A stretch of DNA of 13,826 nt, taken from NCBI GenBank assembly GCA_036123135.1, contig JAZADZ010000050.1, forward strand, positions 1-13,826. Direction: 5' to 3'. Of the stretch, positions 8,265 to 13,826 are shown piece after piece (within the stretch, counting starts at the first letter, position 1; every line of letters starts with the position of its first letter). This stretch comes from GCA-2716065 sp036123135. Lineage in GTDB: Bacteria > Bacteroidota > Bacteroidia > Flavobacteriales_D > Parvicellaceae. Below the pieces are notes generated by a model. That model was not told the DNA's origin and ran no database searches. It saw only the letters and a program-made list of their open reading frames with translations. Both the position numbers and the translations under genes were made by a program.

Positions 8265-8810
8265 ATGTTTGTAAAGGAAAGCCCTCTTAAAGGTTTATTC
8301 ATTCTTAATCCCTCTGTTTTTAAAGATGAAAGAGGCTACTTTTTTGAATCCTTTAATTCCAAATTATTTGCCGAAAAAACAGGCCTTTTAATCACTTTCG
8401 TTCAAGATAACGAATCAAAATCTCAAAAAAATGTTCTAAGAGGATTACATTTTCAAAATCCACCTTTTGCTCAAGGAAAATTAGTTAGAGTCATTAAAGG
8501 AAGCGTCTTGGACGTTGCTGTCGACATTCGAAGAGAGTCTAATTCCTATGGGAGGCATATTAAGCAAGTATTAAGCGAGCAAAATAAAACTATGATGTAC
8601 ATTCCAGAAGGATTTGCTCACGGTTTTGTAACATTAGAAAATGACACAATATTTTCTTATAAGTGCACCAACTATTACAACAAAGAAAGCGAAAAATGTT
8701 TGCTCTGGAACGATAAAACTTTGAATATAAATTGGGATGTAGAAAATCCTATTTTGTCAGAAAAAGATAAACTTGGGCAAAATTTTAGTTCTTTAATATC
8801 AAAATATTAG
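8265..8810 (+). CDS. rfbC: dTDP-4-dehydrorhamnose 3,5-epimerase family protein
   Basis: A cytoplasmic cupin-fold epimerase, 181 residues, that would convert dTDP-4-keto-6-deoxyglucose to dTDP-4-keto-L-rhamnose. The family pattern is complete: DERGYFFESFN near the N-terminus, the substrate-binding segment FVQDNESKS, RGLHFQ with the catalytic-base His62, QGKLVRVIKGSVLDVAVDIR, YIPEGFAHGFV (His119), Tyr132 in FSYKCTNYY at the expected acid position, and a C-terminal LLWNDKTLNINW. The ATG at 8265 directly follows the wzc TAG (8262-8264) with no gap, so the two are almost certainly co-translated. It is the only dTDP-sugar gene here; rfbA, rfbB and rfbD are absent, so the rest of the pathway must be elsewhere. 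A 3,5-epimerase for another 6-deoxy sugar cannot be excluded. Confidence 0.93.
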   Translation: MFVKESPLKGLFILNPSVFKDERGYFFESFNSKLFAEKTGLLITFVQDNESKSQKNVLRGLHFQNPPFAQGKLVRVIKGSVLDVAVDIRRESNSYGRHIKQVLSEQNKTMMYIPEGFAHGFVTLENDTIFSYKCTNYYNKESEKCLLWNDKTLNINWDVENPILSEKDKLGQNFSSLISKY

Positions 8811-8814
8811 CTCG

Positions 8815-9921
8815 TTGGAAAATTATCAATATTTATTTGTAGTCTACTCTGTGTTTTTCGTTTGTATCGTATTATTTTGCTTGCTTATAAACACCATTTT
8901 ATTAAAATTTTCTACCACGCTTGGAATTCGAGAAAATGAAAAACCTATTATTCGATGGAGTAGTGTATCAAGACCTGCGCTAGGTGGCATTTCATTTTAC
9001 ATTTCTTTTTTACTCTCAACAGCTTGCTATGGCATCTTCTTTGAAAGTAATAATGTCTTCAATGATTCTCAAGCCATTGCCCTTCTTTCAGCTGCATCAC
9101 TTGCGTTTTTGATGGGCTTAGCAGACGATGCGTACAACACTAGACCATTTCTTAAATTATTTGTTCAAATTGGTTGTGGAGGAATGCTAGTTTTAGGTGC
9201 TAATTATTCGTCATCTGACAATCATCTTCTTGTAATACAGCTTTTTGAAAATAATATTTACAACTACATACTAACAATCCTGTGGGTGGTTGGTATTATG
9301 AACTCTATCAACATGCTTGACAACATGGACGGCATCACTACAATAACTTCATTATTCATTATACTCCCATGCATTTTTTACATTTCTATTCATCAAAACT
9401 TCGAAAATTTCGACTATATCGCTTTGCTTGGCGTCCTTGCTTCTTTAATTGCTTTTTTATTTTACAACCTTAATCCTTCCAGGATGTTTATGGGCGACTC
9501 TGGAAGTCAGTTTCTTGGTCTATTCATTTCAGCAATTGGAATAAAATACCTTTGGAACTCGACATCATTCAATGGAGATGTTGTAGTATCAAAGCAAATC
9601 ATTACTGTTCTATTGGCCTTTATATTGCCAATTATAGATACAACATCTGTAGTTATAAATCGGATATCCAGAAAGCAATCTCCATTTATCGGGGGAAAAG
9701 ACCACACAACTCATCATTTATCATATCTTGGATTTAGTGACAGCCAAGTAGGCTATATTTTTCTTGGCATTTCAAGTTTGTCCTCAATAATTTGCTTTGC
9801 ATTTTTCAGATTTGTTGACTATTGGAACCACTACTCTACTTTCGGCTTTATTGTCTATTTTCTAGCTATTTTTGCATCGCTTTACTGGACAACACAAAAA
9901 AATAAATCCAAAAGAAAATAA
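8815..9921 (+). CDS. WecA/MraY-family undecaprenyl-phosphate sugar-1-phosphate transferase
   Basis: A polytopic inner-membrane enzyme (368 residues, around ten or eleven hydrophobic segments) of the polyprenyl-phosphate N-acetylhexosamine-1-phosphate transferase family, which starts glycan assembly by moving a sugar phosphate from a UDP-sugar to undecaprenyl phosphate. Family motifs on cytoplasmic loops are RPALGG, the Mg-binding Asp104-Asp105 in LADDAYNTRPF, NMLDNMDG (Asp169, Asp172), MFMGDSGS (224-231) and the C-terminal histidine motif KDHTTHHL (His297, His300, His301). That histidine motif and the absence of MraY-specific sequence favour a WecA/TagO-like role rather than MraY; the sugar is probably GlcNAc but is not shown. 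The start is TTG 8815, four bases after the rfbC stop, directly before the first membrane segment; no nearby ATG competes. It ends the polysaccharide gene run. Confidence 0.92.
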   Translation: MENYQYLFVVYSVFFVCIVLFCLLINTILLKFSTTLGIRENEKPIIRWSSVSRPALGGISFYISFLLSTACYGIFFESNNVFNDSQAIALLSAASLAFLMGLADDAYNTRPFLKLFVQIGCGGMLVLGANYSSSDNHLLVIQLFENNIYNYILTILWVVGIMNSINMLDNMDGITTITSLFIILPCIFYISIHQNFENFDYIALLGVLASLIAFLFYNLNPSRMFMGDSGSQFLGLFISAIGIKYLWNSTSFNGDVVVSKQIITVLLAFILPIIDTTSVVINRISRKQSPFIGGKDHTTHHLSYLGFSDSQVGYIFLGISSLSSIICFAFFRFVDYWNHYSTFGFIVYFLAIFASLYWTTQKNKSKRK

Positions 9922-9964
9922 ATTCTTTTTTTCTAACAGAAAACCAGTAAATAAAGTATTGAGT

Positions 9965-9972
9965 TATTTTTG
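9965..9972 (+). promoter_or_regulatory. Possible -7 element for uvrA
   Basis: TATTTTTG matches the TAnnTTTG -7 consensus of Bacteroidota promoters and lies 11 bases before the uvrA ATG in the 62 bp gap after the WecA-type gene. No good TTTG is seen at the expected -33 distance, so support is partial. No LexA-type operator was recognised here. Confidence 0.3.
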
Positions 9973-9983
9973 GCTGATTATAT

Positions 9984-12806
9984 ATGAAAACAGCAAAACA
10001 ACAGCAATACATAAAAATCTATGGTGCAAGAAGCCATAATTTAAAAAATATTGATCTTGAAATTCCAAGAAACCAACTGGTCGTTATAACTGGACTAAGT
10101 GGAAGTGGGAAATCATCACTAGCATTTGATACTATTTTCGCTGAAGGGCAGAGAAGATACATGGAAACCTTCAATGCTTATGCCAGGCAATTTATTGGAA
10201 ATTACTCCAGACCAGATGTTGATAAAATTACTGGTCTTAGCCCTGTCATCTCAATAGAACAAAAGACAGTTTCTAAAAATCCAAGATCAACAGTCGGTAC
10301 AATAACTGAAATATATGACTTTTTAAGATTACTATTTGCTAGAATAGCAGATGCTTATTCCCCAGAAACTGGTTTAAAAATGAGCAAGTATTCCGAAAAT
10401 GAAATAATCAATGTTATTTCCAATTCTTTTGATGCTGAGAACATTAGCATAATTGCTCCAATTGTGAAATCTAGAAAAGGGCATTACAGGGACTTATTTG
10501 AAAAGCTAATCAAACAAGGTTACACGAAAGTAATTGTAGACGGCAAAACCCTTGAGCTGGAATACGGAATGAAAGTTGACCGATACAAAACACATACAAT
10601 CTACCTCATAATTGATAGAATCAAAGTTTCTCAAACCAATTTAAACAGGCTAAAAAAAGCGATTTTAGAAGCATTAAAAAAAGGAAAAGGAGAGCTTGGA
10701 ATATTTGATAAAAAAAATGAAAAAATAACCTCTTTCAGCAAATGGCTAATGTGTCCTAAATCTGGATTCTCAATCGCAGAACCTGAGCCCAATCTCTTTT
10801 CTTTTAATTCTCCTCACGGAGCTTGTCCAAAATGCAATGGTCTTGGTAAAACAACAGATGTAGATATTAAGAAAGTAATTCCTGACCCTTCCTTAAGCAT
10901 AAAAAAAGGTGCAATTCTTCCAATCGGTAGATATGAAAACAACTGGACTTTTCGACAAATTGAAATCATTTTAAAAGATGCTAATTTCTCTCTTGACGAT
11001 CCAGTCTCATCTATTGATGAATCCATTATTAATGAAATTTTATATGGAAACAATAAGTTCATTAAAGTTTTAGGAACCAATGGTGTACATGAGGTCGTAT
11101 CTAATTTTGAAGGCATTATCAATATTATTCATCGTCAACAAAGAGATGGAACGACAAAAAGTAAAAGATGGGCAGAAAGCTTCACCAATAAAAATACTTG
11201 TTCGCACTGCAATGGTAGCAGATTAAAACCTGAGGCATTACTGTTTAAAATTAATGGTAAAAATATAGGAGAACTTTCCAATATGGATATTACCCAATTA
11301 CATGACTGGATAAAAAATTTAACCACTATTTTTTCTAAAAATCAATTAAAAATTGGAAAAGAGATACTAAAAGAGTTGATGAACCGATTGAACTTTCTGC
11401 TCAATGTTGGATTAGATTATATATCTCTAAACTTACCTGCCTCCACACTTTCTGGTGGGGAAGCTCAACGAATTCGTTTGGCCTCACAAATTGGATCTGA
11501 GCTTACTGGTGTTTTATACATTTTAGATGAACCCTCAATTGGTTTGCACCAAAGAGACAACAACAGATTAATCGATTCGCTAAAAAAATTAAAGGGTACT
11601 GGCAACTCAATTATAGTTGTTGAACACGATAAAGATATGATTTTAGAAAGTGATTATTTAATTGATATCGGACCTGGAGCAGGTGTCAATGGTGGAAAAA
11701 TTGTAACACAAGGAATATCTAAAAATATCCGATCGCTCAACTCTTTAACCGCTCAATATTTGAATGGGAAAAAATCAATTCCACTACCAACTAAAAGAAG
11801 AAAAGGAAGCGGTAAAACTATTAATTTAAATGGCCTTAGCGGAAACAACTTAAAAAACATTAATGTATCCTTTCCTTTAGAAACATTTACGTGTGTAACA
11901 GGTGTTTCTGGAAGTGGGAAATCAACAATTGTCAATCAAACCCTTTATCCCATCTTAAGCAATTATTTTTACAAAAGTATTAGAAAACCACTTCCTTACA
12001 AGTCAATTAAGGGACTTAAAAACATTGACAAGGTAATTGGAATTAATCAATCACCAATTGGGAAAACTCCTCGTTCAAATCCAGCAACATACACTGGGCT
12101 CTTCTCAGAAATAAGAACGTTATTTACTCTTTTACCTGAATCTAAAATTCGGGGATACAAGGCTGGAAGATTTTCGTTTAATGTCAAAGGAGGAAGGTGT
12201 GAAACATGCAAAGGAGCTGGGATGAAAGTAATTGAAATGAATTTTCTTCCAGATGTTCATGTTCAATGTGACGATTGTCAGGGAAAAAGATACAATAGAG
12301 AAACACTTGAAGTTCGTTATAAAGGTAAATCCATTAATGATGTGCTGAACATGTCAGTTGAGTACGCTACAGAATTTTTCAAGGATATTCCAAGCATTTA
12401 TCAGAAGCTCAACATACTCAATAAAATTGGCCTTGGATATGTTCGAATTGGACAACCTTCGACGACACTTTCTGGCGGAGAGGCACAACGAATCAAACTT
12501 GCTACAGAACTTTCAAAAAAAGATACTGGTAAAACGTTATATATTTTGGATGAACCTACAACAGGACTACATTTTCAAGATATTCAACTTTTGTTAGATG
12601 TGTTGAATAAATTAGTAGATAGTGGAAATACGGTTATTGTCATAGAGCACAATTTAGATGTAATAAAATCTGCAGACCACGTCATAGATATTGGTCCCGA
12701 AGGTGGTGTTGGAGGTGGTAAACTCATTGCTGAGGGTACTCCTGAAGAAATATGTAAATTTAAAAGTAATTACACAGGGCAATTTCTGAAAAAAGAATTG
12801 GTTTAA
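9984..12806 (+). CDS. uvrA: Excinuclease ABC subunit A (UvrA)
   Basis: The damage-recognition ATPase of nucleotide excision repair, which acts as a dimer with UvrB. At 940 residues it matches the length of E. coli UvrA. Two ABC ATPase modules are complete: Walker A GLSGSGKSS (37-45) and GVSGSGKST (640-648), signatures LSGGEAQRIRLA (489-500) and LSGGEAQRIKLA (829-840), and Walker B YILDEPSIGLH and YILDEPTTGLH. The region between Walker A1 and the first zinc module (IIAPIVKSRKGHY, DGKTLELEYGMKVD, HTIYLIIDR) matches the UvrB-binding domain, so this is not a short UvrA2-type paralogue. The C-terminal zinc module is intact (Cys739, Cys742, Cys762, Cys765). The first zinc module reads Cys257-Pro-Lys-Ser260 with Cys281 and Cys284, so one of the four usual cysteines is serine. 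The ATG is preceded by an A/T-rich leader. The LOG-family gene follows after 18 bp. Confidence 0.97.
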   Translation: MKTAKQQQYIKIYGARSHNLKNIDLEIPRNQLVVITGLSGSGKSSLAFDTIFAEGQRRYMETFNAYARQFIGNYSRPDVDKITGLSPVISIEQKTVSKNPRSTVGTITEIYDFLRLLFARIADAYSPETGLKMSKYSENEIINVISNSFDAENISIIAPIVKSRKGHYRDLFEKLIKQGYTKVIVDGKTLELEYGMKVDRYKTHTIYLIIDRIKVSQTNLNRLKKAILEALKKGKGELGIFDKKNEKITSFSKWLMCPKSGFSIAEPEPNLFSFNSPHGACPKCNGLGKTTDVDIKKVIPDPSLSIKKGAILPIGRYENNWTFRQIEIILKDANFSLDDPVSSIDESIINEILYGNNKFIKVLGTNGVHEVVSNFEGIINIIHRQQRDGTTKSKRWAESFTNKNTCSHCNGSRLKPEALLFKINGKNIGELSNMDITQLHDWIKNLTTIFSKNQLKIGKEILKELMNRLNFLLNVGLDYISLNLPASTLSGGEAQRIRLASQIGSELTGVLYILDEPSIGLHQRDNNRLIDSLKKLKGTGNSIIVVEHDKDMILESDYLIDIGPGAGVNGGKIVTQGISKNIRSLNSLTAQYLNGKKSIPLPTKRRKGSGKTINLNGLSGNNLKNINVSFPLETFTCVTGVSGSGKSTIVNQTLYPILSNYFYKSIRKPLPYKSIKGLKNIDKVIGINQSPIGKTPRSNPATYTGLFSEIRTLFTLLPESKIRGYKAGRFSFNVKGGRCETCKGAGMKVIEMNFLPDVHVQCDDCQGKRYNRETLEVRYKGKSINDVLNMSVEYATEFFKDIPSIYQKLNILNKIGLGYVRIGQPSTTLSGGEAQRIKLATELSKKDTGKTLYILDEPTTGLHFQDIQLLLDVLNKLVDSGNTVIVIEHNLDVIKSADHVIDIGPEGGVGGGKLIAEGTPEEICKFKSNYTGQFLKKELV

Positions 12807-12824
12807 ATTTTAAAGTCTTTAGTT

Positions 12825-13499
12825 ATGGAAAAATCATGGAACGAAATAAAAACAAATGACAGCTGGGGAGTATTTAAAATTATGTCTGAATTTGTTGAGG
12901 GTTATGAGAGAATGGCAAAAATTGGTCCATGTGTCTCTATTTTTGGATCTGCAAGAACCAAACCAGAAAATAAATATTACAAACTAGCTGAGGAGATTGC
13001 ATATTTGTTAACCAAAAATAAATATGGAGTTATCACTGGAGGTGGTCCTGGAATTATGGAAGCTGCGAATAAAGGAGCAAAAGCAGGAAGTGGAAAGTCT
13101 GTCGGGCTAAATATTGATCTCCCTTTTGAACAAATGCCAAATAAATACATAGATTACGATAAACTTTTGAATTTTGACTACTTTTTTGTTCGAAAAGTCA
13201 TGTTTGTTAAATACGCCCAAGGATTTATTGTTTTACCTGGTGGTTTTGGGACTTTAGACGAGACATTTGAGGCACTTACGTTAATTCAAACTCAAAAAAT
13301 TGAAAAGTTTCCAGTAATTCTTGTTGGATCTGACTTTTGGGGCGGCCTTATAGATTGGATAAAAAAAGTATTACTAGATCAAGAAAAAAATATAAGTCCT
13401 GAGGACTTAGATTTAATCTCAATCGTTGATACCGCTGAGGAAGCTGTAGCAGAAATAAACGACTTTTATAAAAACTACGTTCACAAACCAAATTTTTAA
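12825..13499 (+). CDS. LOG-family (TIGR00730) Rossmann-fold protein, putative nucleotide phosphoribohydrolase
   Basis: A cytoplasmic protein of 224 residues from the LOG/TIGR00730 family. Characterised members release a nucleobase from a nucleoside 5'-monophosphate (cytokinin-activating or AMP/pyrimidine-type phosphoribohydrolases). Visible motifs are VSIFGSARTKPENKYY, the glycine-rich GGGPGIMEAANKGA (72-85) and the defining PGGFGTLDE (138-146) with Glu146, followed by EALTLIQTQKI. The N-terminal helix (about 1-35, including SWGVFKIMSEFVEGYERM) is the extension seen in many bacterial members. The ATG at 12825 is 18 bp after the uvrA stop, so co-transcription with uvrA is likely. The natural substrate cannot be inferred; the older label 'lysine decarboxylase' for this family is misleading. 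Confidence 0.92.
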   Translation: MEKSWNEIKTNDSWGVFKIMSEFVEGYERMAKIGPCVSIFGSARTKPENKYYKLAEEIAYLLTKNKYGVITGGGPGIMEAANKGAKAGSGKSVGLNIDLPFEQMPNKYIDYDKLLNFDYFFVRKVMFVKYAQGFIVLPGGFGTLDETFEALTLIQTQKIEKFPVILVGSDFWGGLIDWIKKVLLDQEKNISPEDLDLISIVDTAEEAVAEINDFYKNYVHKPNF

Positions 13500-13524
13500 C
13501 AATACTTTATATCCCCTTTTCTAT

Positions 13525-13554
13525 TGGTAATTTGAATCGATTTACATAATTTTA
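13525..13554 (+). promoter_or_regulatory. Possible promoter before the last gene
   Basis: TTG at 13525-13527 and TAATTTTA at 13547-13554 resemble the Bacteroidota -33/-7 pair with 19 bases between them; the -7 element has one mismatch (A for the final G). Transcription would start near 13560, shortly before the ATG at 13573. The match is imperfect and the region is AT-rich, so this is tentative. Confidence 0.3.
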
Positions 13555-13572
13555 ATTTATCAAACCATTAGA

Positions 13573-13826
13573 ATGAACAAGCTCTTTACTTTAATCGCTC
13601 TTTCCATATTTTTCATCAATTCTTATGCTCAGGACAAGCGTGAGAATGATATTAATGAGATCCAACCTGAAATTTTGACTATCGGATTAGGTTCGGGGTT
13701 CAATAGTTTTTTTGGGGATTACGTAAAAGCTGAAAACATCTCACCTTTCACGAACATTCGTTCCGCTTATTTTTTAACGCTTGAAAAAAGATTCGGTAAA
13801 ACGTTTAGCTTACAATTGCAAGGCTC
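13573..13826 (+). CDS. Secreted, probably outer-membrane protein, N-terminal part
   Basis: An open frame from ATG 13573 runs past the right edge; 84 complete codons are visible with no stop. It starts with a clear Sec signal peptide (MNKLFTLIALSIFFINSYAQ), with likely cleavage after Ala19 (SYA). The mature part begins with a short acidic stretch (DKRENDINEIQPE) and continues with alternating residues and glycine- and aromatic-rich segments such as LTIGLGSGFNSFFGDY and IRSAYFLTLEKRFGKTF. This resembles the first strands of Bacteroidota outer-membrane beta-barrels, where a barrel can precede an OmpA-like or repeat domain. The family cannot be named from this fragment. It lies 73 bp after the LOG gene and may have its own promoter. 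Confidence 0.7.
   Translation, partial: MNKLFTLIALSIFFINSYAQDKRENDINEIQPEILTIGLGSGFNSFFGDYVKAENISPFTNIRSAYFLTLEKRFGKTFSLQLQG

Noticed and set aside
8086..8274. Open frame of 62 codons rich in Met-Asp repeats inside the wzc 3' end
   Set aside because: It is the out-of-frame reading of the GGRTAY repeat and flanking kinase sequence; no family features and no independent start context.
9910..9933. Inverted repeat AAAAGAA/TTCTTTT with a T-run at the end of the WecA-type gene
   Set aside because: The seven-base stem has one G-C pair and overlaps the stop codon; too weak to call a terminator in AT-rich DNA.
1..13826. Search by eye for tRNA, rRNA, CRISPR, insertion sequences and defence-type gene sets
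   Set aside because: Nothing recognisable was seen; coding density is high and every sizeable gene belongs to a known family except the truncated last one.

Overview
The window looks like a chromosomal segment from an AT-rich member of the Bacteroidota, most likely a flavobacterium-type organism. The evidence is the family character of the proteins (MenB, a PBP4-type S13 peptidase, a short Wza-like lipoprotein, a UvrA with a degenerate first zinc module), the lack of AGGAGG-type ribosome binding sites in favour of A-rich leaders, and -33/-7 promoter-like sequences of the Bacteroidota kind (TTTG ... TAnnTTTG). The genus cannot be told from what is here.

Layout. Positions 1-367 hold the 3' end of menB (menaquinone synthesis). 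It converges with a minus-strand D-Ala-D-Ala carboxypeptidase/endopeptidase (dacB-like, 368-1816), and the two stop codons touch. Only 28 bp separate dacB from a divergent plus-strand run of six envelope-polysaccharide genes: an asparagine-synthetase-type amidotransferase (1845-3698), a family 4 glycosyltransferase (3777-4955), a Wza-like outer-membrane export lipoprotein (5014-5778), a Wzc-like co-polymerase with a BY-kinase domain and a tyrosine-rich tail (5745-8264), an RfbC-type sugar nucleotide 3,5-epimerase (8265-8810) and a WecA-type polyprenyl-phosphate sugar-phosphate transferase (8815-9921). Next come full-length uvrA (9984-12806) and a LOG-family (TIGR00730) protein (12825-13499). 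The last feature is the 5' end of a gene for a secreted, probably outer-membrane, protein that runs off the edge (13573-13826).

How the genes fit together. The WecA-type enzyme would load the first sugar phosphate onto undecaprenyl phosphate. The glycosyltransferase would extend the repeat unit. RfbC and possibly the AsnB-type amidotransferase would supply or modify sugars. Wzc and Wza would control chain assembly and export through the periplasm and outer membrane. No Wzx flippase, Wzy polymerase, Wzb-type phosphatase or other dTDP-sugar gene is present, so this is a partial Wzx/Wzy-type system whose remaining parts must lie elsewhere. The best promoter-like sequence in the window (4968-4997) lies directly before wza, which suggests the export module can be transcribed separately from asnB and the glycosyltransferase gene.

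The window is gene-dense: no gap exceeds about 80 bp. I saw no RNA genes, mobile elements, CRISPR arrays or phage genes. I found no convincing previously undescribed system; the items worth a second look are details of known families.
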